Source: Phytohalomonas tamaricis (GTDB lineage Bacteria; Pseudomonadota; Gammaproteobacteria; Pseudomonadales; Halomonadaceae). From it: a stretch of 64,000 nt of DNA. The DNA is taken from positions 310,001-374,000 of the forward strand of contig NZ_PVRV01000024.1 in assembly GCF_003012345.1 (NCBI RefSeq). The letters are read 5' to 3'. Under the pieces are notes generated by a model that searched no databases, was not told the DNA's origin, and saw only the letters and a list, made by a program, of their open reading frames with translations. Positions within the stretch are counted from its first letter, which is position 1; each line of letters begins with the position of its first letter. Position numbers and translations under genes: made by a program. Positions 48,840 to 58,400 of the stretch are shown here, piece after piece.

Positions 48840-49690
48840 ATGACGACGCACTGCGTCAGGCCCTTGCAGAAACGCAAGGGCGGCGCGACGTCGAATGGCA
48901 TGGCCGGTCACTACTGGTTGTCAATGAAGATTGGGGCGAACTGGTAGTTTCACGGCATGGTGGGCATCTGCTGCATTTTGCGCCCAAAGGGCAGTCAGGC
49001 TGGTTATGGACAACCTCAACGCCCAAACCTGCGCCCGGCGCCATCCGTGGTGGTGTTCCAGTCTGCTGGCCATGGTTCGCCGAATCACCCGATGGTCAGG
49101 GACCCTTCCATGGCCCCGCTCGTACAGCAGACTGGCAGATTGATGCCGTTGACGATGAAACCGAAGGCGTTGAAGTCCATCTTTCACCTTGCCTGCGTCT
49201 TGATGAGCAGTTCACACCTCGACTGGTCATTTATGCCAATACAAAGCGCCTGAAAATTGAGTTGATCACCGAACATTGTGGTAAAACGCCGGCTAAACTG
49301 ACCCAAGCGCTACATACTTATTTTGCCGTCGCCGATACTCACGCCTGCCGCATTGAAGGGCTGGCCGGGACACGCTACATAGACAAGCTCAAGGACAATA
49401 GCGAAAGCGAACAGCTCGGTGAGCTCGGCGTTCGCGGTGCACTTGATCGTATTTATCACTCCAGCCAGCCGTTGATTCTCGATGATGGTCAGCGTCGTTT
49501 GCGTATCGCTAAGCAGGGCAGTGATTCAAGCGTTATCTGGCATCCTGGCGCCGAAGCACCCAGCGATGTACTCGATAGCGAAAAGATGCAATTTCTCTGC
49601 GTTGAAGCAGCCTGCACGCGGCTTGACCCCGTGTGGCTCGCACCCGGCGCTCAACACGTCCTGGCCATGCAGGTTACTCTGGAGTCCTGA
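48836..49690 (+). CDS. D-hexose-6-phosphate mutarotase (YeaD-type)
   Basis: 284 residues, galactose-mutarotase fold. YeaD-type enzymes interconvert alpha and beta anomers of glucose 6-phosphate, speeding entry into Zwf. Family motifs: RGGVPVCWPWF (early), LTQALHTYFAVADT with a conserved His, and FLCVEAACTRLDPVWLAPG with the catalytic Glu near the end. It is coupled to glk by a 4-base overlap and ends three bases before the GTG of the next gene. The operon context favours the glucose 6-phosphate role over a plain aldose epimerase. Confidence 0.88.
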   Translation: MNDDALRQALAETQGRRDVEWHGRSLLVVNEDWGELVVSRHGGHLLHFAPKGQSGWLWTTSTPKPAPGAIRGGVPVCWPWFAESPDGQGPFHGPARTADWQIDAVDDETEGVEVHLSPCLRLDEQFTPRLVIYANTKRLKIELITEHCGKTPAKLTQALHTYFAVADTHACRIEGLAGTRYIDKLKDNSESEQLGELGVRGALDRIYHSSQPLILDDGQRRLRIAKQGSDSSVIWHPGAEAPSDVLDSEKMQFLCVEAACTRLDPVWLAPGAQHVLAMQVTLES

Positions 49691-49692
49691 AC

Positions 49693-50562
49693 GTGAGTGC
49701 ATTTAAAGACGTTCCGTTTGTTATTGGCATGATGGGCCTGCAGCGCCATGATGAGCTACTTGCAACAAAAACATTTGCAGACTGGCTCGAGGCCCGTGTT
49801 GATGAGGGGCTTCACTGGTTCGATCATGCTGATGTCTACGCCAAGGGCGATAATGAACGTCGTTTCGGCGAAGCATTGAACTTACGTCCCGCACTCAAAT
49901 CACGGATCAAAGTCATTACCAAGGCAGGATTGATCCCTGCCCAGCTCGATTCTTCTCGGTATCAGGTCAAGCATTACAATACCCATCCTGATTATCTGAA
50001 CCATTCGATCGACAATGCTCTACGGCGCCTCAATGTCGATCATATCGATTACTTTCTGCTTCACCGTCCTGACCCGCTTATCGATGATGAAGCAACGGCT
50101 CGTGTTTTAGACGATGCCATAGAGGCAGGCAAGATCGGTGCCGCAGGGGTACATGGTTTTCTCCCTGCACAGTGGCGGCGTCTTCAGAATGCCATGCACC
50201 ACCCTTTAGCCGCACATGAAATGGAATTATCCATCGCTAGAAGTCAGGCGCTATTCGATGGGCTTTGGGACGCAATGTGCCTCGATAGCCTGACCCTGCT
50301 GGCGCGCTCTCCCCTGTGTGGTGGCCGCCTGTTTGAAAATCAGTTGGGCCATTTGCTTAACGAGCTAGCACAGGAACACAATGCCAGTCCCGGCGGCATT
50401 GGCCTAGCTTGGTTACGCCGCATTCCCGGCCATCCTGTCCCGGTAGTGGGTACCCTGCGTGAGACGCGTCTCCAGGCTCTACGCAACGATGTCGAAGTCA
50501 ACATTGATCGTTGCGCCTGGTTCGCGCTACTTGAAGCCGCTCGCGCCCATCGCGTGCTTTAA
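49693..50562 (+). CDS. Aldo/keto reductase (YdhF-like)
   Basis: 289 residues from a GTG start, with GGAG eight bases upstream inside the end of the mutarotase gene. An upstream ATG frame (49633) would overlap that gene by 58 bases and lacks homology. AKR catalytic tetrad: Asp and Tyr in WFDHADVYAKGDNE, Lys in IKVITKAGL, His in YFLLHRPDPL. The length and pattern match the YdhF subgroup (oxidoreductase, NADPH-dependent by family). Its place as last gene of the edd-glk operon suggests a sugar or sugar-derived aldehyde as substrate; this is inference. Confidence 0.87.
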   Translation: MSAFKDVPFVIGMMGLQRHDELLATKTFADWLEARVDEGLHWFDHADVYAKGDNERRFGEALNLRPALKSRIKVITKAGLIPAQLDSSRYQVKHYNTHPDYLNHSIDNALRRLNVDHIDYFLLHRPDPLIDDEATARVLDDAIEAGKIGAAGVHGFLPAQWRRLQNAMHHPLAAHEMELSIARSQALFDGLWDAMCLDSLTLLARSPLCGGRLFENQLGHLLNELAQEHNASPGGIGLAWLRRIPGHPVPVVGTLRETRLQALRNDVEVNIDRCAWFALLEAARAHRVL

Positions 50563-50945
50563 ATGAGCCTACTTGCCAGCGTCTAGATACCCCCTCTCCA
50601 TGCATTCAAGATGCTTGGCCGCGTACCTTGTTCACGCCCCAACTCGGTGCGCCAATTCCCCGCCGGGGATTAGCGCATCTTCCTGACGACACTCGACCTT
50701 ACGTAACCTCTTCCTCAAGCTAAGGTAGCGATAGCCCGCGCACGTCTTGAACCTGAGCGATGAAGGGTGTTTAAAATCACTGAGGTCGTGCTACTGTTAA
50801 AGACGCCAAAAAAAGCCCGCCAGAAGGCGGGCGAAACAACAGCCTAGGCTGTCGAGAGAGAGGGTTGTCGAGCAAAACCATAGAGGCCAAGCCTCAAATA
50901 GCCGGAATAACACCGGCCACGACAATCTTTTTTAAGCGTCTATCA
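50563..50945. other. Intergenic region between convergent edd and zwf operons
   Basis: 383 bases between the aldo/keto reductase (plus) and eda (minus). It contains the eda terminator (50808-50832) and a short palindrome ACAGCCTAGGCTGT (about 50841-50854). No coding frame is supported. No strong terminator for the plus-strand operon is visible before 50808. Confidence 0.5.
50808..50832 (-). terminator. Terminator of the zwf-pgl-eda operon
   Basis: On the minus strand GCCCGCC-ttct-GGCGGGC followed by seven Ts: a perfect 7-bp stem. It lies about 115 bases past the eda stop. Confidence 0.88.
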
Positions 50946-51608
50946 TTAGCGCTTTAAGAACTGGGCGGTTTCCTGAGCCAGCTTTTTGATGCCGTCCCAG
51001 TCTTCATTTTCGATCATTTCCTTGGGCGTCACCCAAGAACCGCCAATACACATCACATTCCTCAACTTCAAATAATTACCCGCATTATCCAGCGTAATCC
51101 CACCCGTTGGGCAGAACTGAACATCGCGCAACGGCCCAGCAAAGGCTTTTAGTGCCGAGACGCCACCGCTGGATTCGGCCGGGAAGAATTTGAAGCGGCG
51201 ATAGCCGTACTGCCAACCCTTGAGCAATTCAGTGACTGTCGCGATGCCTGGCAACAGCGGTACCGGGCTTTGCACGCCATATTCAAACAATTCGTCAGTG
51301 GTGCCTGGAGTGACGACAAAATCTACTCCGGCATCTTCTGCCTGCCTGTACTGAGCAGTGGTCAGTACTGTGCCGGCCCCGATGCTGGCCTCCGGAAGCG
51401 CGTCGCGCAGACGGTGCAATGCCTCAAGAGCACAGTCGGTACGTAGCGTCACTTCCAATACCGGTAAGCCACCTTCATACAGTGCACGGCAAAGAGGTAC
51501 GGCATCTTCGATGCGATTGATCGTCAGTACCGGAATGACCTCAGTGCGCTGACAAATACTATCTATTTCGTTGGTACGGCTAGCAGGAAGTTGTTTATCG
51601 AGCGTCAT
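50946..51608 (-). CDS. eda: 2-dehydro-3-deoxy-phosphogluconate aldolase
   Basis: 220 residues. It splits KDPG into pyruvate and glyceraldehyde 3-phosphate by a Schiff base. Catalytic Lys140 in YRRFKFFPAESSGG, Glu52 in LPVLEVTLRTDCA, and the SIGAGTVLT strand are intact. The frame opens at 51632, but GAGGAA lies six bases before the ATG at 51608, so that start is chosen. It is the third gene after zwf and pgl, 46 bases past pgl. Confidence 0.95.
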   Translation of the reverse strand: MTLDKQLPASRTNEIDSICQRTEVIPVLTINRIEDAVPLCRALYEGGLPVLEVTLRTDCALEALHRLRDALPEASIGAGTVLTTAQYRQAEDAGVDFVVTPGTTDELFEYGVQSPVPLLPGIATVTELLKGWQYGYRRFKFFPAESSGGVSALKAFAGPLRDVQFCPTGGITLDNAGNYLKLRNVMCIGGSWVTPKEMIENEDWDGIKKLAQETAQFLKR

Positions 51609-51654
51609 GGCAGGTTCCTCAAAGCGCTGCAATTATCAGGACAAGTCATCATGA

Positions 51655-52344
51655 TCAAGGTGCCCAATACAGCGCCAGTGCATCGTTTAAGAAAGCACGA
51701 ATCGGCAATTCCGACACTTCATCACTGCCTAGCGCACGGGCAAAAACAGCGCGCTTGTCGGTTCCGGTAAAGTGCAGAAAATGCCGTTTGGCCATTGCCA
51801 GGCGATGCCGGCTTAACGTGATTCGCGGCTGAGGTACACTCGGCGCATGTGCAGCAAGCACGAGGGCATCGGTTGAGAGCCCTTCAGCAAGCTGATCACT
51901 GTCGGGAAAGAGCGATGCGGTATGGCCGTCGCCGCCCATACCCAGAATCAACGCACTTGCAGGCCAGGACAACGATTCCAAGCGAGCAGCGACCTCATCG
52001 ACGCCCTCTTCAGGCGTTGATGCTTGTGTAGTCAACGAATGAAAGCTCGCCTTGGCAGCATTGCCTTGTAACAGATGCTCGCTGATTAGGCGGGCATTGC
52101 TATCCTTGTCCTCAAATGCCACCCAGCGCTCATCGGCCAAAGTGATATCGACCCGTGCCCAATCCAGTGGTGTCTGAGAAAGCGCCTTGAAAAACGGCAC
52201 CGGCGTTGAACCACCGGAGACGATCAACAATGCCCGCTCCTGAACCTTGAGATCGGCATCAAGCGCGGCAGCCACTGCTTCGGCCAACCGCTCAGCCAGG
52301 TCGATCCGTGCGGCTTCGGATTCTTTCTGATTAATAGTCTTCAT
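51655..52344 (-). CDS. pgl: 6-phosphogluconolactonase
   Basis: 229 residues of the NagB/RpiA fold (DevB type). It hydrolyses 6-phosphogluconolactone made by Zwf. Visible: [38 protein letters not shown], and the active-site [19 protein letters not shown] with [12 protein letters not shown] near the end. Two in-frame ATGs (52359 and 52344) fall inside the zwf end, with no decisive ribosome binding site; the second is used here. Overlap with zwf implies coupling. Confidence 0.92.
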   Translation of the reverse strand: MKTINQKESEAARIDLAERLAEAVAAALDADLKVQERALLIVSGGSTPVPFFKALSQTPLDWARVDITLADERWVAFEDKDSNARLISEHLLQGNAAKASFHSLTTQASTPEEGVDEVAARLESLSWPASALILGMGGDGHTASLFPDSDQLAEGLSTDALVLAAHAPSVPQPRITLSRHRLAMAKRHFLHFTGTDKRAVFARALGSDEVSELPIRAFLNDALALYWAP

Positions 52345-53812
52345 ACCAGGACCGTCCATCTTGTGTGATCATGGCAATCGAGGAGACAGGCCCCCAGGAA
52401 CCCGCCGGATAGCGCTTAGGTGGAATGCCACGTGACTCCCAGCCATCGATCAGTTTATCGACCCAGCGCCAGGAAGACTCAATCTCGTCACGACGCACAA
52501 ATAGATACTGCTGTCCTTTCATCACCTCAAGAATAAGGCGCTCGTAGGCATCGGGGATGCGCGCCTGCGGGAACGCCTGATGGAAGTCGAGGTTCAACGG
52601 GCCGGTACGCAAACGCATCCCCGCATCAAGGCCACTGTCTTTGGTCAGCACCTGCAGATCGATACCTTCATCGGGCTGCAGCTTGATGATCAATTTATTG
52701 GTCGCCAGCAAGCGCTGATCGGGATCGAAAATGTAGTGGGGCTGCTGTCGGAAATGGATAACAATCTGCGATAGTTTCTCCGGCATACGCTTACCGGTAC
52801 GCAAATAGAACGGCACCCCTGCCCAGCGCCAGTTGGCCACTTCCGTCTTGAAGGCGACGAATGTCTCGGTCTTGCTTTCGGTATTGGCGCCTTCTTCTTC
52901 AAGATAGCCTGGCACCTGCTTGCCACCGACCGAACCTGCGATGTACTGGCCACGCACAACATCAGTGGAAAGCCGCTCGCCTTCGATAGGACGCAATGCC
53001 TTTAACACCTTGACCTTCTCGTCGCGGATACTGTCAGAATCAAGGCTTGATGGCGGCTCCATAGCAATCATGCACAATAGCTGCATCAGATGGTTCTGGA
53101 CCATGTCACGCAGTTGACCGGCCTGATCGAAATAGCCCCAGCGCCCTTCAATCCCCACCGTTTCGGCGACGGTGATCTCGACGTGGGAGATCTTGCCCTG
53201 ATTCCACTGATTGCCAAAAAGAGGATTGGCAAAACGCAGCGCCAGCAGGTTCTGGACCGTTTCCTTGCCTAGATAATGATCGATACGGTAGATACGGCTT
53301 TCGTCAAAAACAGCTCCGATCGCATCGTTGATTTCGATAGAGCTCTTGAGGTCGTAACCGATCGGCTTTTCAACCACAACTCTCGATTGTTCATCGAGAC
53401 AGCCTGCCGCCTGCAAATTATGGCAAATATCGCCATATATCCGTGCCGGCACCGAGAGGTAGATCGTCAAAGGGATATTACTTGCACGCCCCTTCCGCCA
53501 CTCGCCGATCATGTTGTAACCTTCGAGCGTACTGAAATCGACCTCGGCGTAATGTAGCCGGTCGAGAAAACGCATCACGCTTTCTTCAGTACGCTCGTTT
53601 GCAGGCACGCGTGTTTCGAGCGCATCGCGTACGCGTGCGCGAAAAGCATCAATCTCGTACTCTTGACGAGCGAGCCCCAGAATACGGGTTTCACTGGCCA
53701 GCAGGCCTTCACGATCGAGCTGATACAACGCTGTATAGAGTTTCCGGAGAGCGAGATCACCAAGCGCTCCAAAAAGAGCCAGATCGACAGCGGGCGTCTG
53801 TTCGTCAATCAT
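52331..53812 (-). CDS. zwf: Glucose-6-phosphate 1-dehydrogenase
   Basis: 493 residues, normal length. It oxidises glucose 6-phosphate to 6-phosphogluconolactone with NADP or NAD. Nucleotide-binding [20 protein letters not shown] (11-30) and the active-site [21 protein letters not shown] with the catalytic His nearby are intact. GGGAG lies eight bases before the ATG. First gene of the zwf-pgl-eda operon, divergent from hexR across ~210 bases, as in pseudomonads, where HexR represses it until KDPG accumulates. Confidence 0.95.
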   Translation of the reverse strand: MIDEQTPAVDLALFGALGDLALRKLYTALYQLDREGLLASETRILGLARQEYEIDAFRARVRDALETRVPANERTEESVMRFLDRLHYAEVDFSTLEGYNMIGEWRKGRASNIPLTIYLSVPARIYGDICHNLQAAGCLDEQSRVVVEKPIGYDLKSSIEINDAIGAVFDESRIYRIDHYLGKETVQNLLALRFANPLFGNQWNQGKISHVEITVAETVGIEGRWGYFDQAGQLRDMVQNHLMQLLCMIAMEPPSSLDSDSIRDEKVKVLKALRPIEGERLSTDVVRGQYIAGSVGGKQVPGYLEEEGANTESKTETFVAFKTEVANWRWAGVPFYLRTGKRMPEKLSQIVIHFRQQPHYIFDPDQRLLATNKLIIKLQPDEGIDLQVLTKDSGLDAGMRLRTGPLNLDFHQAFPQARIPDAYERLILEVMKGQQYLFVRRDEIESSWRWVDKLIDGWESRGIPPKRYPAGSWGPVSSIAMITQDGRSWYEDY

Positions 53813-53887
53813 GCGGCGCTCCCTTCCGGTCTGGTTAATTTACTGACAACGGTAGCCATGAAGATGTTGTCCTCGCAACCTATTTTC

Positions 53888-53900
53888 GTAAATTTACCAA
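53888..53900. promoter_or_regulatory. Candidate HexR box (GTAAATTTAC) between zwf and hexR
   Basis: GTAAATTTAC (53888-53897) is a perfect palindrome about 75 bases upstream of zwf; with CAA after it, it matches the TAAATTTACCAA upstream of edd. A further TTGTAGTTAATTCACCACA (about 53963-53981) may be a second, weaker site near the hexR start. Confidence 0.45.
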
Positions 53901-54025
53901 CTAATTGACTATATCTGATAGTAAAAGTTGGCGCTCACTTGTCTGCACGTTAGGATTCCGACATGTTGTAGTTAATTCACCACATGTTAGTGGTTATCAT
54001 TTTCTCACCCCATTACAGGATCAGC

Positions 54026-54886
54026 ATGGTGGCACACGACCTGCTAGCCAAGATTCGTCAACGTCTTGACTCCCTTAACCGTTCTGAACGCAAGGTCGCT
54101 GACGTCATTTTAAACGATCCCGCCTCAGCGACGGGAATGAGTATTGCCACGCTCGCTCAGGCAGCATCGGTCAGCGAGCCTACCGTCAATCGCTTTTGTC
54201 GCAATTTCGAAGCCAAAGGCTACCCAGATTTCAAGATAAAACTCGCCCAAAGTCTGGCAGGCGGAACGCTTTACGTCAGCCGTAGCGTTGAAAGCGAAGA
54301 TAACGCGGCCGCCTATTCCGACAAGATTTTCGGCGCGACAATCGCAGCGCTTGACGAAGCCCGGCGTGCCATCGATGCCAAACGCATCGAGCGTGCCGTG
54401 GACTATCTTTCTCAAGCCAAGCAGATCAGTTTTTTTGGCCTCGGCGCTTCGGCGCCTGTCGCTAGCGATGCACAGCATAAATTCTTTCGCTTCAATCTAC
54501 CGGTTATGGCTTATGACGATGTGCTGATGATGCGTATGGTCGCAGCCGCTGCACATACGGGTGACGTCATTGTCTTCATTTCCTATACAGGACGTACCAA
54601 AGACATGGTCGAAATTGCCCGTATCGCCCGTGAAAACGGTGCAATTGTGCTGGGCATCACCTCCACTGACTCTCCGCTTTCTGACGAATGCAGTGAATGT
54701 CTCGGCATCGATTCGCCTGAAGATACCGAGATCTATATGCCAATGACCTCGCGGATGATTCATCTGGCCCTCATTGATGTTCTTGCAACGGGTGTCACGC
54801 TGCGGCGCGGCCTGGATTTCTTGCCCCATCTCAAGAAAATTAAGGATAGTTTGAAACCGACTAAGTTTCCCCCCCGCACTTCCTGA
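54026..54886 (+). CDS. hexR: HexR, RpiR-family regulator of central sugar catabolism
   Basis: 286 residues. The N-terminal RpiR helix-turn-helix (SMATLAQAA-like [20 protein letters not shown], about 40-59) is followed by a SIS sugar-phosphate-binding domain ([20 protein letters not shown] and [18 protein letters not shown]). HexR binds KDPG and controls zwf, edd, glk and gap in pseudomonads, all of which are in this window. The frame opens at 53984, but AGGA precedes the ATG at 54026 at good spacing and gives the expected [14 protein letters not shown] start. Divergent from zwf. Confidence 0.93.
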   Translation: MVAHDLLAKIRQRLDSLNRSERKVADVILNDPASATGMSIATLAQAASVSEPTVNRFCRNFEAKGYPDFKIKLAQSLAGGTLYVSRSVESEDNAAAYSDKIFGATIAALDEARRAIDAKRIERAVDYLSQAKQISFFGLGASAPVASDAQHKFFRFNLPVMAYDDVLMMRMVAAAAHTGDVIVFISYTGRTKDMVEIARIARENGAIVLGITSTDSPLSDECSECLGIDSPEDTEIYMPMTSRMIHLALIDVLATGVTLRRGLDFLPHLKKIKDSLKPTKFPPRTS

Positions 54887-54914
54887 GCGTGCCAGTCATT
54901 TTATCGTGGCTCCC

Positions 54915-54940
54915 GGCGCTATCTTTGTAACGATAGCGCC
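54915..54940 (+). terminator. Hairpin after hexR
   Basis: 9-bp perfect stem with an eight-base loop, 28 bases after the hexR stop. The lack of a T-run makes it a weak or Rho-aided terminator. Confidence 0.45.
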
Positions 54941-55081
54941 CCTACTTCAAGATCACCATTCAAACCACAACGAGCGTAAACGGCATTAAGATTAAACTGT
55001 GTTAATGCTTATTTCCGAGTTAATTTTAGTTCGCCGCACAACCCGCCCAACACCATAGACTTTAGTCGTAAATCCTTCGTC

Positions 55082-55087
55082 TATAAT
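55082..55087 (+). promoter_or_regulatory. Possible -10 element of galP
   Basis: TATAAT, 127 bases upstream of galP in a non-coding stretch. The -35 region is poor, so an activator may be needed. The leader would be over 100 bases long. Confidence 0.35.
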
Positions 55088-55213
55088 TGCGTTTCATCAC
55101 TGAGACGATACCTTTACCCTGCTAATTTTAAGCATGTATGACAATCAATGACGTGTCTGCAAGGAGTCAGCTGACACGATTCACTACGCGTTTCGATACA
55201 AGGAGATTTTTTC

Positions 55214-56632
55214 ATGGCAGATAGCGCGTCCTCATCATTGATGAAGGAACAAACCGACAAAATTGTTCCCATGGTCTGGTTCAGTTGCGCACTGGCAGCG
55301 CTTGCTGGCCTGTTATTTGGCATGGACGTTGGGGTCATTTCCGGCGCTCAGGCAGGTATCGAGGCGACCTTCCAGATCAGTGAGCAAATGATGGGATGGA
55401 TCGTCGGATCGATGATGCTGGGGGCTGCGATAGGTGCATTCGGCGCCGGTCAGATTTCACGTTTGTTAGGGCGCAAGAAATCTCTGTTGCTCAGTGCTGT
55501 GTTGTTCGTCGCAGGTAGCCTATTGGCCGCCTGGTCATGGAGTCCCGCTGTACTGATCGCGGCCCGTATCCTGCTCGGACTGGCAGTGGGCATTGCCTCT
55601 TTCACTGCACCGCTTTATCTTTCCGAGATCGCGCCTGAGCGCATTCGCGGCACTACCATTTCCATGTACCAGCTAATGGTCACGGTAGGAATTCTTGCCG
55701 CCTTTCTCTCCAATACAGCATTGAGTTATCTCGAAGGCGAAAGCTGGCGCTGGATGTTGGGCGTGATCGCGATACCCGCGGTGCTGCTGTTCGTCGGCGT
55801 TCTGATGATGCCAAACAGCCCGCGCTGGCTGGCCTCACAGGAACGTTACAACGAAGCCCGGCAAGTACTTAACAAGCTGCGGTCTGGAGAGCATGAAGTC
55901 GAAAATGAAATGGACGAAATTCAGGAAAGCATGAAGCTGGAACAACACACCAGCGGCTGGGCCATGTTCCGCAGCAATCCCAATTTCCGCCGATCAGTCA
56001 CCCTCGGTGTCGCGCTTCAGCTAGTCCAGCAGTTCACCGGCATCAACGTGATCATGTACTACGCGCCGAAGATTTTTCAGTTGACTGGTTTTGAGGATAC
56101 CGCCGCACAGCTATGGAGTACTGTCATCGTGGGATTGGTCAACGTTTTTGCCACCTTCATTGCCATTGGCTTCGTTGACCGCTGGGGCCGCAAGCCCATT
56201 CTTTATACCGGATTCGCCATCATGACCGTCAGCATGGCGGTGCTCGGCACGCTGCTGAATATTGGTACGACCACAGCGGCGTTGCAGTACACGGCAATGA
56301 CAGCGCTACTGGTCTTCGTGGCCGGTTTTGCGATGTCGGCTGGCCCGCTGGTATGGACGCTGTGTGCCGAAATTCAACCGCTCAAGGGACGCGATTTCGG
56401 CATTACCTGCTCAACGGTAGCCAATTGGGTCGCCAACATGATCGTCGGTACCTATTTTTTGGTTATCATCAACAATGCCGGCGGTCCGATTACCTTCTGG
56501 TTACTAGCGGCCATCAATTTCCTGTTCGTTTTCTTTATCGCCGTCTTCGTTCCGGAAACCAAGGGAATTTCTCTTGAAAAGATCGAGAAGAACCTGATGA
56601 GTGGCAAATCGCTACGTAACATAGGCACCTAA
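55214..56632 (+). CDS. galP: Sugar/H+ symporter, GalP type (MFS sugar porter)
   Basis: 472 residues, 12 predicted helices. It resembles E. coli GalP closely throughout: SCALAALAGLLFGMDVGVIS, LGRKKSLLLSAVLFVAGSL, TAPLYLSEIAPERIRGT, NSPRWLA, the sugar-binding QQFTGINVIMYYAPKIF, DRWGRKPILY, SEIQPLKGRDFG-like AEIQPLKGRDFGITCST and PETKGISLEKIEKNL. It would import glucose or galactose with protons across the inner membrane and so feed Glk. Start ATG has AAGGAG eight bases before it. Followed by a strong terminator. Placement beside the HexR regulon fits glucose uptake. Confidence 0.9.
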   Translation: MADSASSSLMKEQTDKIVPMVWFSCALAALAGLLFGMDVGVISGAQAGIEATFQISEQMMGWIVGSMMLGAAIGAFGAGQISRLLGRKKSLLLSAVLFVAGSLLAAWSWSPAVLIAARILLGLAVGIASFTAPLYLSEIAPERIRGTTISMYQLMVTVGILAAFLSNTALSYLEGESWRWMLGVIAIPAVLLFVGVLMMPNSPRWLASQERYNEARQVLNKLRSGEHEVENEMDEIQESMKLEQHTSGWAMFRSNPNFRRSVTLGVALQLVQQFTGINVIMYYAPKIFQLTGFEDTAAQLWSTVIVGLVNVFATFIAIGFVDRWGRKPILYTGFAIMTVSMAVLGTLLNIGTTTAALQYTAMTALLVFVAGFAMSAGPLVWTLCAEIQPLKGRDFGITCSTVANWVANMIVGTYFLVIINNAGGPITFWLLAAINFLFVFFIAVFVPETKGISLEKIEKNLMSGKSLRNIGT

Positions 56633-56651
56633 GGTTCTGCCACGTCACATG

Positions 56652-56686
56652 AAAACCCGCCATGTACATGCATGGCGGTTTTTTTA
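56652..56686 (+). terminator. Terminator after galP
   Basis: AAAACC...CCGCCATG-tacatg-CATGGCGG then TTTTTTT, 20-55 bases past the stop: a strong intrinsic terminator. Confidence 0.88.
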
Positions 56687-56855
56687 TGTTCTCTTTTGAC
56701 ATAACCAACCAAACTGAGCCTATTAATGCCATTTGCGTTATCAACCTCGCCGCATTTGCCTGCAGGACCCTGCATGCTACGGTAATAAACCGTGGTAACA
56801 TTCTGCTTGTTAAACTTCGCCCCCCTTCCAAAACGCAGCCTGAGGAGTCTCCCCG

Positions 56856-57707
56856 ATGCGTTGGCTATTTGCTCTTGCACTCACCGTGGCCAGTAGTACC
56901 GCACTTGCTGATACCTTCCGCTTCACCGCCATTCCCGACGAAGATGAGGCACGCCTGGTCGAGCGTTTCGACAAGGTAGCCGATTATCTTTCCGAGCAGA
57001 CCGGGCTTGATGTTGAATATATCCCTGTCAAGTCTTACGCGGCGGCGGTCAGTGCCTTTCGCAACAATCAGGTGCAACTGGCCTGGTTCGGCGGGCTGAC
57101 CGGTGTTCAAGCGCGCCAGCTGGTGCCAGGTTCCGAAGCAATAGCCCAGGGCAAGGAAGATGCTGCCTTCAAAACCTATTTCATCGCCAATACTGCAACG
57201 GGCATCGAGCCGAATGAAGACGCGCTGCCGGAGGCCATCAAGGACAAGTCGTTTACCTTTGGCGCCAAGACGTCTACTTCAGGCCGCCTGATGCCGGAGT
57301 ACTACCTGCGCGAGCGCTTTGACGAAGCGCCGGAAAGTATATTTTCTCGCGTCGGCTTTTCCGATGACCATACGCGCACCATGGCACTGGTTCAGGCCGG
57401 CACCTACGATATTGGTGCGCTCAATTACACGGTCTGGGAGGCTGCCGTGAAGGATGGACGCGTCGATACGGACAAGGTCCAAGTGATCTGGTCAACGCCA
57501 ACCTATCCAGATTATCAGTGGACGATTCGCGGCGACGTCGATCAACGCTACGGTGAAGACACCAAGGCAAAGGTACAAAAAGCCCTGCTTGGCATGACAG
57601 ATCCAGACCTGCTGGAAAGCTTCCCGCGTGATGGCTTCATCAAGGCCAGCAATGACGACTACAGCCCTATTGAAAAAGTAGGCAAGGAGCTTGGGCTGCT
57701 GCGCTGA
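56856..57707 (+). CDS. Putative selenate/phosphonate-type ABC transporter binding protein
   Basis: 283 residues, PhnD-like periplasmic binding protein. Signal peptide MRWLFALALTVASSTALA (1-18), then RFTAIPDEDEARLVERFDKV, NNQVQLAWFGGLTGVQARQL, and the FGAKTSTSGRLMPEYYLRER loop, which binds the oxyanion. This pattern matches the subgroup annotated as selenate-binding by family models; phosphonate, phosphite or another oxyanion remains possible. AGGAG precedes the ATG. First gene of a three-gene import operon with the ATPase and permease below. Confidence 0.85.
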   Translation: MRWLFALALTVASSTALADTFRFTAIPDEDEARLVERFDKVADYLSEQTGLDVEYIPVKSYAAAVSAFRNNQVQLAWFGGLTGVQARQLVPGSEAIAQGKEDAAFKTYFIANTATGIEPNEDALPEAIKDKSFTFGAKTSTSGRLMPEYYLRERFDEAPESIFSRVGFSDDHTRTMALVQAGTYDIGALNYTVWEAAVKDGRVDTDKVQVIWSTPTYPDYQWTIRGDVDQRYGEDTKAKVQKALLGMTDPDLLESFPRDGFIKASNDDYSPIEKVGKELGLLR

Positions 57708-57740
57708 GTTCTGCCCATCTCTATATACGCCGATGTCGCG

Positions 57741-58400
57741 ATGTCACTAATCGAGTTACACCATGTTGATCTGGGTCATGGCAGCCATATAGTGCTGCCT
57801 GATCTCTCGCTGACTATTCGCCGGGGCGAACGAGTTGCGCTGCTCGGCCGAAGTGGCGTCGGTAAATCGACGCTGCTCGAAATGTTGCGTCAGCAGCTTG
57901 CCAATCAGGTCGCCTGGTGCCCACAGGCCGACAGCCTGGTACCGACACTGTCGGCGTATCACAATATTTATATGGGGCGGCTTGAGCAATTTTCCCGCTG
58001 GCGCAATGTCATCAACCTGCTGCGCCCGTTCAAACAACCCTGGCAGGATATCAATGCGCTGGGCGCTGAACTTGGCCTTGAGGAAGTGATGCGCCGTCAG
58101 GTCGATCAGCTTTCTGGCGGACAACGCCAACGCGTTGCCATCGCACGCGCGCTGTATCAGAACAAACCCACTTTTGTGGGTGATGAACCCGTCGCCAGCG
58201 TTGACCCGCATCAAGGCGCACGTCTTATTGAACTGATTCATACCCGCCATGAGACGACCATCGTTGCGCTTCATCAACGTGAGCTGGCACTCGCCCACTT
58301 CGAACGCATTATCGGTCTCGACGCGGGGCGCATCGTGATCGACGCCCCCAGCCATACGCTTGATCCGGACACGCTCGATGCGCTTTATCAGACGGTATAA
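57741..58400 (+). CDS. ABC transporter ATP-binding protein (PhnC-like)
   Basis: 219 residues. Walker A LLGRSGVGKSTLLEML (about 35-50), signature LSGGQRQRVAIARALYQN, Walker B TFVGDEPVASVDP and switch His in TIVALHQRELAL are intact. Slightly short for PhnC (about 260), missing part of the C-terminal extension. The start ATG at 57741 has no good ribosome binding site. It overlaps the permease gene, so the two are coupled. It powers oxyanion import with the adjacent binding protein. Confidence 0.9.
   Translation: MSLIELHHVDLGHGSHIVLPDLSLTIRRGERVALLGRSGVGKSTLLEMLRQQLANQVAWCPQADSLVPTLSAYHNIYMGRLEQFSRWRNVINLLRPFKQPWQDINALGAELGLEEVMRRQVDQLSGGQRQRVAIARALYQNKPTFVGDEPVASVDPHQGARLIELIHTRHETTIVALHQRELALAHFERIIGLDAGRIVIDAPSHTLDPDTLDALYQTV

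Larger units (their letters stand above)
54887..55213. other. hexR-galP intergenic region with hairpin and promoter candidate
   Basis: 327 bases. A 9-bp hairpin GGCGCTATC / GATAGCGCC (54915-54940) shortly after hexR may end its transcript, though no T-run follows. TATAAT at 55082-55087 is a good -10 for galP, with no clear -35 at the ideal distance. The rest is AT-rich leader with no supported gene. Confidence 0.5.
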
